NCBI GenBank assembly: GCA_029558635.1
Contig: JAKQEE010000314.1
Span: 105,271-169,270 of the forward strand
Reading direction: 5' to 3'
DNA from: Pseudomonadota bacterium
GTDB taxonomy: Bacteria > Pseudomonadota > Alphaproteobacteria > Micavibrionales > Micavibrionaceae
DNA: 64,000 nt
The position numbers were made by a program, and so were the translations under genes. The notes below the pieces were generated by a model. The model saw only the letters and a list, made by a program, of their open reading frames with translations. It ran no database searches and was not told where the DNA came from. Positions 47,146-57,178 of this stretch are shown one piece after another. Position 1 is the first letter of the stretch. Each line of letters opens with the position of its first letter.

Positions 47146-49170
47146 TTACTCCCACATCACTCCGGCAGCGGCCTGAACGCTTTGTCCTTGCGCCACCTGC
47201 TCCATGACCCGCTTCAGATTTTCCTGCATGATCGGTTTGGCCATAAATATGGCGTCGTCCGGCAGATTGACTTCCGAGATCTCACCGCGCACCGGATAAC
47301 CGCTCATAAACACAATTCGCGCTTCGGGGCGAACCAGATGGAACAATTCCGCGAGTTGCAGCCCGCCCAATTGCGGCATCACCATGTCGGTCAATAAGAA
47401 GTCAATATCCCCTTCAAAATTATCCTGAATTTCGAGCGCTTCGTTGCCGTTGGCCGCTTTCAGCACTTTCATGCCAAACCCTTCGAGCGTACTGCCCATA
47501 ATTTCCAGCAGGTCAGGCTCGTCTTCCGCGAGAACAACTGTCTTTCCTTCCAGTCCAAGATCCTTGCCGTTATTTTTGGTGATAACCCGAAATTCTTCCG
47601 GCGCTTCGGTTTCGGGAATCCAGATGGTAAAGGTCGTTCCTTTTCCGACTTCCGAGTCGACGTTCAATTCGCCTTTCATTTGCTGAACCAGACCGTAGAC
47701 CATCGAAAGACCCAACCCCGTTCCCTTGCCCTGTTCCTTGGTGGTAAAGAACGGATCGAATATTTTTTGCAGGACTTCAGGGGGAATGCCCGTTCCGGTA
47801 TCGGAAATTTTCAACACCGCGCATCCGTCGTTGTTATTCTTGGCCTCAATCGTAATAGTTCCGCCATTCGGCATGGCATCGCGGGCATTGATCGACAAAT
47901 TCATGACAATCTGTGAGACAATATCGGCCGTAGATTTTATATAGAGCGGATGGTTTGGCAGCTTCAAATCAAGCACTATGTTCACGCCAAGCAGAGGAAT
48001 TAGCATACCTCCAATCTCCTTAAGTTGAGCGCACAGATTCACTGTTGCATCCTCAGAGATTCTGTGCCTGCCGAATGTCAAAAGTTGGCGGGTCAGTCCG
48101 CTGCCACGCTGGATCGCCTGATAGATTTTTTTGAGGTTCTGGGAGATATCATCACCGCGTTTCCACGCGCTTTCTGTCATTCGGGCATAACCTTCCATGA
48201 TCGCCAGAATATTGTTGAAGTCGTGGGCCACACCGCCTGCCAATTGGCCGATGGCTTCGAGTTTCTGGGTCTGTTGCAGGCGGCTTTCCTGTAATTTGAC
48301 CTGCGTCTGGTCGGCGAAAATCCCGATCAGCAAATCGTTGTCTTTTCCCGTTGGCGAAAGGTCGATCTCCAGCCAAATTTTTTCGCCGCTCGGCAATGTC
48401 TTTTCTTTCCAGACGTGTGCCTTCTCATTTTTAGTGACGATTTCGCGCAATTGTTCACAACTGTCCCTGAACTCTCTTTTGCAGAAATTAAAGATGGGCT
48501 GATCAAGATAATCGTTACAATCCGTTCCCAGAAGATTGGATAGGGCTTGGTTAACAAACAGCACCTTGCGTTCTTCGCTTTTGTTTTCAGCCACAAACAT
48601 TCCCAGACGCGAGGTCTGGATAGCCTCCATCAGGATGTGGTTCTGGGTTCCCAATTGCGTCAGGTGGTCATTGCGGGTTTTAACCATCGAAATGTCGGTC
48701 AGCTCGACAATCGTTCCATTCGATTTTTGCGGAACAGCGCGGACCAGAAAATACCTACCGTCTTTCAATTCGATGATTTCGCGGAAACTGTCCGTATCTT
48801 TATAACCCTCCTCCAGAAACAGACCTGTTTGATCGTGAGCGTCCACCGATTTGTCATAGATGTAACCGATGAATTGCGGGAGGTTCTTGATCGGACGGTT
48901 TGCGCGCGTGCAGCCATGCGCCAGTTTGCAGGCACGACACGATTCTTCCATTTCTTCCATACTCCCCAGATCGGGGATCAGCTTGCAGGCGCGGCAATTG
49001 GCTGTTTTCAAATTTCCATCCATGTCGAAATAGATCAGGGCCAGATCCAGAGAGTTAAGCGCATCTTCCAAAGCCCTTTCCCCGAACATCGCCTCACCAT
49101 CAAAAGACGAAGTGAGCCATTTCTTCCAGACTCTGAAAACCGATTTTCCGGAATTTATGTTTTTCAGCAT
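47146..49170 (-). CDS. Hybrid sensor histidine kinase (PAS-HisKA-HATPase-REC) with Cys-rich N-terminus
   Basis: [56 protein letters not shown]...[19 protein letters not shown]...[11 protein letters not shown]. Confidence 0.93.
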   Translation of the reverse strand: MLKNINSGKSVFRVWKKWLTSSFDGEAMFGERALEDALNSLDLALIYFDMDGNLKTANCRACKLIPDLGSMEEMEESCRACKLAHGCTRANRPIKNLPQFIGYIYDKSVDAHDQTGLFLEEGYKDTDSFREIIELKDGRYFLVRAVPQKSNGTIVELTDISMVKTRNDHLTQLGTQNHILMEAIQTSRLGMFVAENKSEERKVLFVNQALSNLLGTDCNDYLDQPIFNFCKREFRDSCEQLREIVTKNEKAHVWKEKTLPSGEKIWLEIDLSPTGKDNDLLIGIFADQTQVKLQESRLQQTQKLEAIGQLAGGVAHDFNNILAIMEGYARMTESAWKRGDDISQNLKKIYQAIQRGSGLTRQLLTFGRHRISEDATVNLCAQLKEIGGMLIPLLGVNIVLDLKLPNHPLYIKSTADIVSQIVMNLSINARDAMPNGGTITIEAKNNNDGCAVLKISDTGTGIPPEVLQKIFDPFFTTKEQGKGTGLGLSMVYGLVQQMKGELNVDSEVGKGTTFTIWIPETEAPEEFRVITKNNGKDLGLEGKTVVLAEDEPDLLEIMGSTLEGFGMKVLKAANGNEALEIQDNFEGDIDFLLTDMVMPQLGGLQLAELFHLVRPEARIVFMSGYPVRGEISEVNLPDDAIFMAKPIMQENLKRVMEQVAQGQSVQAAAGVMWE

Positions 49171-49288
49171 AATATTTCATCCTCTGGTTGTGAGTCTAGT
49201 CAGCAATTATTAACAGTTTACTTTGACATACATATGCATTTATCTGCCTGTGCATATCTTTTAAAACACGTTATGGATCAATTGGTTG

Positions 49289-51352
49289 ATGAGATCGTTT
49301 CATCTGACTGTTTTTTTGTTTCTTCTGACTTTCGGCTGCTTATCCTTGCCTGCCGAAGCGAAAAGTTCTGCCTCAATTACAGGTGTCGTTGGACTCAACA
49401 CTGTGCCGAGCGCGCGGATGGATGATGAGGGCACAATCCGCACCACTGTTTCACGGGACGGTCATTATGTGCATGGCAGTGTCGGTGCGCAGATTTCAAG
49501 CGGCCTCTATTTCGGACTGCGCCAAACGGTTCTGGACAAGAACGATACCCACCTTTTTCCCGGCATGGATGTGAAGCTGCGGCTGCTCAGCGAACGTCAG
49601 TGGCGACCGGAAATTTCTGTCGGGTTGCAATCGGCGTTGGGACACAAACGCATGGCGGCGGAATATCTGGCGATGTCAAAGCGGTATAAGGATTTCGATT
49701 TTACACTCGGCGTCGGGTGGGGACGGATGGGAACGCGGCAGCAAATTCCCAATCCACTTTTGCTACATGCTTTTTCAAACGACCATCGCGCGCTTGATGG
49801 GGAAAGTCCCAACCGTCCGTCAGACTGGTTTACGGGCGGCGCGGGATTGTTCGGAGGTGTGCAGTATGATTTGCCGATTGATGGCCTTTCTCTCAAAGCC
49901 GACTGGAACAGCGACAAGTGGACAGCGGAACGGTTTGCCGATCCGTCTTTTGATGCCCCCGCGCCGTGGAGCATCGGTCTCGCTTACCGTCCTTATGACT
50001 GGATTGATGCGGGCGTTGCGTTGCAAGGGACAGACACCATTCTGGCGCGGATCAGTTTATCACCAAACCTGAAGGACTGGGTAGGGCGCGATGCACCACC
50101 TCCCTCACCTGTTAATCTGTATCCGCGGGAAGAAAAACCCAATCCGTTGAAAAAAGTGTGGAGATCAAGGGAGACCAGATTTCTTGGATTGGACGCAGCA
50201 ACCAAAAACGATTTTCATGCGCAGGCGCGCCTCGATCTTGACGATATTCGCTCTACTGCTTCACAGATCGGGCAAGGTGCGCGGCTACTTTCGAATTCCG
50301 CCGGAACGCGGCCCGAACAAATCGCGTTTCTTCTTTCACGATACGGGATGAAGGGACCTGTCATCACCATCAACCGCCACGATCTGGAACGCGCCGAACT
50401 GGACCGACAGGGCAGCGCCGAGGAAATCTGGCGCAATACATCTTTTTCCTCTTTTCTTCCGGATCCTCTCTCGAAAAAGCGTGCGGCGATGGACGATCAT
50501 TTTTCCTTTCGGGTCAATTGGGTCACCGATCTGTTTTTGCTCGAAGACCGCAAAAGCGTGATGGCACGCACCGCCCTGCTTCCTGCCTTTACCGAACGGC
50601 TCGGACGGCATTTTCTGGGCCATATGGAATTCCGTTTCAATCTCGCTGAGAATCTCGGCCTCTTTGCCGATTATCCGGATGCCCACAACCCTGAAGGACG
50701 GGCAGATATCAATCTGTTTACACAAAACCGTTTTGTACTGGAACGGCAATATCTGTCAGGGTTTGTGACATTGGGCAACGATCTGCATGCCGCAGCCAGT
50801 CTTGGCTATCTTGAAGAAATGTATGGTGGCGTAACGGGAGAAGTTTTATATCGCCCGTTTGCCAAACCGTGGGCGCTTGGTCTGGAAATAAGCCGTGTAT
50901 TGAAGCGCAATCCGGAAACGGTATTGGCCATGGGAATGAATGACGATCCTGCGGTTTTGACCAGTCATCTCAACGGGCATTACGAGTTTGCAAATTCCGG
51001 CGCGACCCTTCATGCCAGCGTCGGACGATATCTGGCGGGGGATGTCGGCGGAACGCTTGACCTCTCCAACACATTCGACAACGGCGTGCGTGTTGCGGCC
51101 AGTGTGACGGCGACCAACCAAACCGACCGCGATATTTATGGCGGGAAGACCAATCTTTATTCCGGAATTTCCTTGTCGCTGCCGCTCGGCAGTTTTCCCT
51201 TTATTTCTGAAGGCAGTCGAGCGATCATGAATGCGGGGCCGCTTGGACGGCGCACGGGGCAACGGCTTGACACTCCCGTCTCTCTTTACGAGGTGACCGA
51301 GCCGTTATCCTACCGCGCGATTACGCGACACTGGTCTGAGTTGATACCCTAG
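49289..51352 (+). CDS. YjbH-like exopolysaccharide/outer-membrane protein
   Basis: Signal peptide; ITGVVGLNTVPSARMDDEGTIRTTVSRDGHYVHGSVGAQISSGLYFGLRQT; periodic beta strands. Confidence 0.75.
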   Translation: MRSFHLTVFLFLLTFGCLSLPAEAKSSASITGVVGLNTVPSARMDDEGTIRTTVSRDGHYVHGSVGAQISSGLYFGLRQTVLDKNDTHLFPGMDVKLRLLSERQWRPEISVGLQSALGHKRMAAEYLAMSKRYKDFDFTLGVGWGRMGTRQQIPNPLLLHAFSNDHRALDGESPNRPSDWFTGGAGLFGGVQYDLPIDGLSLKADWNSDKWTAERFADPSFDAPAPWSIGLAYRPYDWIDAGVALQGTDTILARISLSPNLKDWVGRDAPPPSPVNLYPREEKPNPLKKVWRSRETRFLGLDAATKNDFHAQARLDLDDIRSTASQIGQGARLLSNSAGTRPEQIAFLLSRYGMKGPVITINRHDLERAELDRQGSAEEIWRNTSFSSFLPDPLSKKRAAMDDHFSFRVNWVTDLFLLEDRKSVMARTALLPAFTERLGRHFLGHMEFRFNLAENLGLFADYPDAHNPEGRADINLFTQNRFVLERQYLSGFVTLGNDLHAAASLGYLEEMYGGVTGEVLYRPFAKPWALGLEISRVLKRNPETVLAMGMNDDPAVLTSHLNGHYEFANSGATLHASVGRYLAGDVGGTLDLSNTFDNGVRVAASVTATNQTDRDIYGGKTNLYSGISLSLPLGSFPFISEGSRAIMNAGPLGRRTGQRLDTPVSLYEVTEPLSYRAITRHWSELIP

Positions 51353-52466
51353 GGAGCGGAGTTTCCATGAATTTTTCACGCGCCAGTTGGTCGGCTGCCT
51401 CTCCGGTCGAGAGGCCTTTGTTATCGGCCAGCGTGAAGACCTGCCCCAGCGTTTCCTCGATACGCGCGACATGCGCCATCATCGTTCCACTGGTCAGAGG
51501 ATGAGTGTACGGGTTGCGTCCGGTGCGGGCGAAGTATTCGTAACCGACACTGGTAATTCCGCCCGAATTGATCGCGTAATCGGGTGCATATAAAATTCCA
51601 CGATCCTTCAACATCAAATCGTGCCGCGGTTCGGCAAGCTGGTTATTGGCCGCGCCGCCAACGATGGCCGCCTTTATATCAGGGATCGTGCGGTCGTTGA
51701 GAATTGCTCCCATGGCGCAGGGTGCAAAAATATCGACATCTTCGGCGTGGATGGTGATTGGATCACCGATTGAGACTTTGTCCGCAAATTCGGCCTGTGC
51801 TTTTTCCAACGCTTCTTTATGGAGGTCCGCCACCACTAACGCTGCGCCATCTTCAACCAAATAACGCGCCAATGCATAACCGACGGCCCCCATCCCCTGA
51901 ATGGCGACTTTGCGTCCTGCCAGCGATGGATCTCCGTATTTCTCTTTAGCGCAGGCTTTCAATCCGCAGTAGACACCGTAGGCCGTCACGGGTGACGGAT
52001 TGCCAGAGACTCCATCTTCTTGGCCATGAATGGCTTCGGGAAGTCCGGCAACATAACTTGTTTTCTTTGCGATCTCGATCATGTCGCTTTCGGCTGAACC
52101 GACATCCTCCGCAGTGATATAGGCGCCGTTCAAACTTTCGATTGCCTCACCGAATGCGTGAAAAAGTTCCGCAGTTTTAATCTGGCGCGGGTTGCCAAAG
52201 ATCACCGCTTTTCCTCCTCCCAGAGGCAAGCTGGCCAATGCCGATTTATAGGTCATCCCTTTTGAAAGTCTTAAAACATCAGTGAGGGCGTCTTCAAAAG
52301 AAGCGTAAGGGAAAATCCGGCATCCGCCCAGAGATGCCCCCAAATTCGTATTATGTACGGCGATAATAGACTGAAGACCCGTGGCCGGATCTTCAAAATG
52401 GACAATTTGTTCATGATTGTCGAAGCTGGGATGATTGGTAACGTCGAGCACTTTGGATGAAATCAT
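51321..52466 (-). CDS. Leu/Phe/Val/Glu dehydrogenase family protein
   Basis: GCRIFPYASFEDALTDVLRLSKGMTYKSALASLPLGGGKAVIFG; VAIQGMGAVGYALARYLVEDGAALVVADL. Confidence 0.93.
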   Translation of the reverse strand: MISSKVLDVTNHPSFDNHEQIVHFEDPATGLQSIIAVHNTNLGASLGGCRIFPYASFEDALTDVLRLSKGMTYKSALASLPLGGGKAVIFGNPRQIKTAELFHAFGEAIESLNGAYITAEDVGSAESDMIEIAKKTSYVAGLPEAIHGQEDGVSGNPSPVTAYGVYCGLKACAKEKYGDPSLAGRKVAIQGMGAVGYALARYLVEDGAALVVADLHKEALEKAQAEFADKVSIGDPITIHAEDVDIFAPCAMGAILNDRTIPDIKAAIVGGAANNQLAEPRHDLMLKDRGILYAPDYAINSGGITSVGYEYFARTGRNPYTHPLTSGTMMAHVARIEETLGQVFTLADNKGLSTGEAADQLAREKFMETPLPRVSTQTSVA

Positions 52467-52704
52467 CGGGGTCTTCCTTTTTTTCAATGATATCAAAGCA
52501 CATAGACGCGAAATGTGCGCTGCGTCAAGAAAAACGGATAACAAAATTTACTCCTTTTTTATTTTTTTGTTTCCATAATTTTTTGTTTTATGATAAATTT
52601 TTACTCAAATCCCCAATCTTTTTCATAACTAGTTAATGGGGATCAAGTAGGCTTGGTAAAAGCAAAATTATAAAAAATTCAATGTTATATGGCGGGTTGG
52701 TGTT

Positions 52705-53580
52705 ATGAATATCGTGAAATGTGCCTCGATGAAGGCATCGGCTTTTCTGTTTGGAAAAATCTATGAGCAAAATTTCGAAATTGTCAGTGCCAATACGGAC
52801 GAGCTGCGTGAGCAGGTTTTCCGCTTGCGGAATGAGATTTTTTGTGTCGAGAACGGATTCAAGACCTTTCAGGTTCATGAGGGCGGGCTGGAGTACGATG
52901 CTTACGACAAACGTTCCCGTCATGTCTTGTTGCGTTACCGTCCTACCGGACAGAATATCGGGACCATCCGTGTGATTATGCCCGATCAGGAACAAGCGCT
53001 TAACTCTTTCCCGATGCAGACCAGTTGCGATCATCCCATTCTTAAGAATGAGGCTAAATCTTCATCCTTGTGTGAAATTTCGCGTCTGTGCGTTTCTCAG
53101 AATTTTCGCCGCCGTCTGAATGACGGGAGCGTTCTTCCAGACCTCCATTTGCCAAGCGGCCTTAAGTTGACCAACCCGGTTACTTATTTCCTGTCACGCC
53201 GCGTTATTCCCTTTATGCCTCTCGGGTTGTTCCGCGGGGCGTTTGAAGAGGCCTTGCTTGCCAACCGACTGGAGTGTATGGGAGCCATGGAACCCAAACT
53301 GATCCGCTCGTTGCGTCGTCTGGGGTTCTTTGCCGACAACCTGGGGGGAACCATCAACCTGCATGGCATTCGTCAACCAGTGATGTTCAATATCAATTCG
53401 CTTTATGACCGCGCCAAGGCCGAAAAGTCTATTCTTCTGCCGTTTATGACGGATTACGGGCGGTTGCACTCCATGGCCAGCACTCTTTCCGGAGATATCG
53501 CGGCAAAGCCTGCCCCTGCTCTGCAAGGTTATAATGAAGAAGAGATAATCGCATCTATCGGCGCAATGAATGCGTGTTAG
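52705..53580 (+). CDS. PEP-CTERM/exosortase-associated or FeeM-like N-acyl transferase (AHL-synthase fold)
   Basis: LREQVFRLRNEIFCVENGFKTFQVHEGGLEYDAYDKRSRHVLLRYRPTGQNIGTIRVIMPD...EISRLCVSQNFRRR. Confidence 0.8.
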   Translation: MNIVKCASMKASAFLFGKIYEQNFEIVSANTDELREQVFRLRNEIFCVENGFKTFQVHEGGLEYDAYDKRSRHVLLRYRPTGQNIGTIRVIMPDQEQALNSFPMQTSCDHPILKNEAKSSSLCEISRLCVSQNFRRRLNDGSVLPDLHLPSGLKLTNPVTYFLSRRVIPFMPLGLFRGAFEEALLANRLECMGAMEPKLIRSLRRLGFFADNLGGTINLHGIRQPVMFNINSLYDRAKAEKSILLPFMTDYGRLHSMASTLSGDIAAKPAPALQGYNEEEIIASIGAMNAC

Positions 53581-53599
53581 GTCTCCACCTACCGTCCGG

Positions 53600-54493
53600 T
53601 CATTTTATAAATTTCAGGAATTCCTCTTTATAAGGAGAATACTTTTTGTAGGCCAGTATGTATTTTAATTTCTGAATGGGGTTTTTGTTTCCTAGGTATA
53701 GCCTTTTTTTGACCATCTTATTGCGTAACAAATCAATCTGCATATAATCCGGAGCGATACAGGGCTCAGCTTTCTTCGTGACGTACTTTAGAAGCTCAAC
53801 AGCAATAATCGCGCCTCCAAGATGTACCGAGGGACAAAGAGAAGGTCCTGTTTGGATTTCAACCAGTCGTTCCGGTCTGAAGTCCATGTATTTGAGGTGG
53901 AGGGCCGATGGAGTCAGCCCAATTGTGAATCTGATCAGATTTCCAAAATTGTCCAGCTCATCCTTGAAATCAAAATATTCTTTAAAGCCCACTCCACCCG
54001 GAGCAAACATCAAGAAGGTTGCCGAGACCCCAAGGGGTGCGGAAAAAAGAACAGGTTTTTTTAGCCTGTAACATGCGCTTTGCAGTATATTCCTTGGGGA
54101 GAAACAGAAAAAGTCAATCGCATCAACGACGATGTCAGCGCCTTCGAGAAAGGAATCGACGTTGTAATCCTGAACGCCGTCTTCGAAACACTCGACCTGT
54201 GCGTGCGGGTTTATATCTTTAATCAAATCCCGTAGGACGTGAACTTTCTTTTTTCCCAATGAAGAATGACTCGAGCTAACCTGCCGGTTGATGTTTTTAA
54301 TGTCAAAGGTGTCTATATCTGCAATTTTGAAGTGACCGACACCCATCCTTGCAAGGATAGAAACTACAGCCCCTCCGATGCCGCCAAGACCGGCAACACA
54401 AACTGTCAGCTGCTGTAATATACGCTGCTCGTCTTCGGAAATAACACCGATGTTTCTTGAAAAGCTTTCAGCGTAAATTTTGTCGTCTGTCAT
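53600..54493 (-). CDS. E1/ThiF/HesA-like adenylyltransferase
   Basis: VCVAGLGGIGGAVVSILARMGVGHFKIADIDTFDIKNINRQVSSS...DIVVDAIDFF. Confidence 0.88.
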   Translation of the reverse strand: MTDDKIYAESFSRNIGVISEDEQRILQQLTVCVAGLGGIGGAVVSILARMGVGHFKIADIDTFDIKNINRQVSSSHSSLGKKKVHVLRDLIKDINPHAQVECFEDGVQDYNVDSFLEGADIVVDAIDFFCFSPRNILQSACYRLKKPVLFSAPLGVSATFLMFAPGGVGFKEYFDFKDELDNFGNLIRFTIGLTPSALHLKYMDFRPERLVEIQTGPSLCPSVHLGGAIIAVELLKYVTKKAEPCIAPDYMQIDLLRNKMVKKRLYLGNKNPIQKLKYILAYKKYSPYKEEFLKFIK

Positions 54494-54628
54494 GATTTTC
54501 CCAGAGGGCAATGTTGAAATGTCGATCCCGATTCAGGCTCAACTAGAAGGCTCATGTCCAAAAAATAGAACAAATAGCGGGTTGAGGGTAAGTGGCTCCG
54601 GTTTATTTGTCCACATAGCTCTATGACA

Positions 54629-54664
54629 CAAAAAAACCGCTCCCGGTTTGACCCTGAGGAGCGG
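54629..54664 (-). terminator. Minus-strand intrinsic terminator
   Basis: CCGCTCC...GGAGCGG followed (minus strand) by TTTTTTT. Confidence 0.8.
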
Positions 54665-54851
54665 ACTCTGAAGTTTCGGGTACCAGAATGGATAAAAACC
54701 GTTCTTATTGCCCTCTTGCTGAAATCTAAATTCCCATTACCCCACTTGTTCTCCGCCGCCTGCCCGCTTTTACCAGACACTTTACTTTCTTATAGACACT
54801 GGTCGTTTCGACCTTTTTAACCGACCGGACATGAAGCCCGTTTTCCTCACC
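54629..54851 (-). ncRNA. Candidate ~220-nt structured small RNA
   Basis: Minus-strand TATAAT (54858-54863), G-rich start, internal hairpin GGTCGAAACGACC, ends in strong terminator; no convincing ORF. Confidence 0.3.
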
Positions 54852-54904
54852 CCTATAATTATAATTTACATAAAATTTTACATAAATGCAAGCGCTTTTT
54901 TTAA

Positions 54905-55381
54905 CTATTTTGTCAAAATCGTGGAGATTAGCTGGTCCAACCCCCTGTCCAGCATATTATAAACCTCATGAAACCCTTCAATTCCGCCATAATACGGGTC
55001 GGGGACGTCTTGCTCCCCGAACCCCGCATAGTCCATCATCAGGGCAATTTTCGGGTGAAATTCGGGGGGTGCGATGCGCTCCATATGGCTGACATGGCCC
55101 CGATCCATGCCCAAAATGAGGTCAAAATCTTCAAAATCGGACCGTACAATCTGGCGGGCCAGCATTCCCCCAGTCCCGATCCCCTTTTCCTCACACAGCT
55201 TCAAGGTTCTGGGGTCGGGGCGTTCACCGACATGGTAAGAGTGGGTTCCTGCTGAATCGACTTCAAATGTGCTGCTCTGTCGGACTTGGCCGATCTGGCC
55301 GATTTTATGCCTTGCCACCGCTTCGGCCATCGGCGAGCGGCAGATATTTCCAGTGCAGACAAAGAGTATTTTATATGTCAT
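54905..55381 (-). CDS. Low molecular weight protein-tyrosine phosphatase
   Basis: YKILFVCTGNICRSPMAEAVARH...VPDPYYGGIEGFHEVYNML. Confidence 0.96.
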   Translation of the reverse strand: MTYKILFVCTGNICRSPMAEAVARHKIGQIGQVRQSSTFEVDSAGTHSYHVGERPDPRTLKLCEEKGIGTGGMLARQIVRSDFEDFDLILGMDRGHVSHMERIAPPEFHPKIALMMDYAGFGEQDVPDPYYGGIEGFHEVYNMLDRGLDQLISTILTK

Positions 55382-55489
55382 ACCAGCCTCCGAAATCATC
55401 GGGAAAAAGGTAATAGTTTTCTTGACCTTTTTATGCCCCACCCCCTACGATGTTGCAAGTTTGATGAAACACAAAAAACAGGTTTTCGA

Positions 55490-56356
55490 GTGACTTCCGA
55501 ACAGATACTCCCATCACCCTCTTCCAACGATGATGACGGGCAGGACATTCAAGACCGGATCGTTCTGCGTCTCGCACAAACGGAAGAAGAGGTTCGGGCC
55601 GCCCAGCGCCTCCGTTACATCGTTTTCTATGAAGAGTTTGGCGCTCATCCCCCTGCTGCAGTTGCCGCAGCCAAGCGCGATTTTGACGAGTACGATCAGT
55701 ATGCCGATCATCTGATTATCATCGACGAAGACCGCAAGCCGGAAGATGGTCAAATCGTTGGCACGTATCGCCTGTTCCGTCGTGACAAACTTCCTGCCGA
55801 CAAGGAATTCTACACTAGTCATGAGTTCGACATTTCGCCTTTGGTAGAGAGTGGCGCCAAGTTGCTGGAGTTGGGACGGTCGTGCGTTCTGCCGGAATAC
55901 AGGACGAAATATATTTTGCAGCGTCTATGGGCGGGGATTGCCGATTATCTGGCCACCCACCAGATCGACCTGATGTTCGGGTGCGCGAGCCTTCAGGGTG
56001 TATCTCCCGAAGCCGTCGCCGGACAACTGGCTTATCTGCACTATTTCCACGCCCCGCCGGAAAATTTATGTCCCAAAGCGATCAAGGATTGTACTGCGGG
56101 GCTGCATCTTCCCGCCAAGGAAGATGTCAATGCCAAGCGCATCTTTGCGTCCCTGCCGCCGCTGATCAAAGGCTATCTGAGGGTTGGCGCCTATATCGGG
56201 CAAGGCGCGTATCTCGATTCCGATTTCAACTGTATTGACGTGTGCATCGTCATGCCGACCAGTCAGGTGAAAGCGAAATATCTCAAGCACTACGAGCGAC
56301 AGATCCAGAAGGAAATTGTCAGCGATTCCGAATTCAATCAAAATTTTTCCAAGTAG
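55490..56356 (+). CDS. olsB: L-ornithine N(alpha)-acyltransferase-like GNAT (OlsB-like; GTG start)
   Basis: AAQRLRYIVFYEEFGA...DEYDQYADHLIIIDED...IVGTYRLFRRDKLP...LLELGRSCVLPEYR; followed by PlsC-like gene. Confidence 0.8.
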   Translation: MTSEQILPSPSSNDDDGQDIQDRIVLRLAQTEEEVRAAQRLRYIVFYEEFGAHPPAAVAAAKRDFDEYDQYADHLIIIDEDRKPEDGQIVGTYRLFRRDKLPADKEFYTSHEFDISPLVESGAKLLELGRSCVLPEYRTKYILQRLWAGIADYLATHQIDLMFGCASLQGVSPEAVAGQLAYLHYFHAPPENLCPKAIKDCTAGLHLPAKEDVNAKRIFASLPPLIKGYLRVGAYIGQGAYLDSDFNCIDVCIVMPTSQVKAKYLKHYERQIQKEIVSDSEFNQNFSK

Positions 56357-56367
56357 TTATATTCATC

Positions 56368-57147
56368 ATGTCGTCATTTTTTGCCATTCTCAAAATTCTG
56401 GCTCTGGCCGTATGGACTTTACCGCTAACCACTCTGCAAATCATCCTGCTGGTCTTTTATAAAGGCAAAGGCGCGTATTACATTCCCCGTCTCTGGCACA
56501 AGGGCGTGTGTGCGATCACCGGTTTGAAAACGGAAATTGGCGGCCACCCCATTCATGGCAAGCAAGTGATCTATGTCAGCAATCACCTGTCCTATCTCGA
56601 CGTTCCGGTGATCGGGTCCTATTTGCTCGCGTCTTTTGTCGCCAAGCTCGATGTGGCCGGTTGGCCGGTTATGGGAGCGTTGGCCAAGGTTCAACAGACC
56701 GCCTTTATCAGCCGTAACTCCTCCCACGCCAAAAAAGTTGCGGGGGCACTCGATACGATGCTGCAAGAAGGCAAGAGTCTGATCCTGTTCCCCGAAGGCA
56801 CGTCATCCGCCGGAACATCTCTTTTGCCGTTCAAATCCAGTTTGTTTTCTTTGGTTATCCCTAAAGAAGAGTCGCATATGACTCCAGTTCCGATCCAGCC
56901 ATTCGTTCTGGAGTTGATTAGCGTCAACGGCACGCCACCCACCCCGCAGTCCCGCGACCTGTATTCTTGGTATGGAGAGATGGATTTCGCTCCGCATATC
57001 TGGGAATTCCTGAAAAACCGTGGGGCCACCGTCCGCCTGACTTTTCTGGCTCCGGTTACGCCCACGATCGGGCAGGACCGCAAAGAGCTTTGCCGTATTG
57101 TGCAAGACGAGATCCAGACTGGACTACCGGTCTCCGACGCGGTATGA
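56368..57147 (+). CDS. olsA: 1-acyl-glycerol-3-phosphate acyltransferase family (PlsC/OlsA-like)
   Basis: YVSNHLSYLDVPVIGSYL...LILFPEGTSSAGTSLLPFKSSLF. Confidence 0.82.
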   Translation: MSSFFAILKILALAVWTLPLTTLQIILLVFYKGKGAYYIPRLWHKGVCAITGLKTEIGGHPIHGKQVIYVSNHLSYLDVPVIGSYLLASFVAKLDVAGWPVMGALAKVQQTAFISRNSSHAKKVAGALDTMLQEGKSLILFPEGTSSAGTSLLPFKSSLFSLVIPKEESHMTPVPIQPFVLELISVNGTPPTPQSRDLYSWYGEMDFAPHIWEFLKNRGATVRLTFLAPVTPTIGQDRKELCRIVQDEIQTGLPVSDAV

Positions 57148-57178
57148 CTCACAAAAATAAATAAGGAGATGCAACACT

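Noticed and set aside
54623-54820. 65-aa plus-strand ORF MTQKNRSRFDPEERTLKFRVPEW...
   Set aside because: No clear RBS, overlaps a strong minus-strand terminator and the candidate sRNA; not supported as coding.
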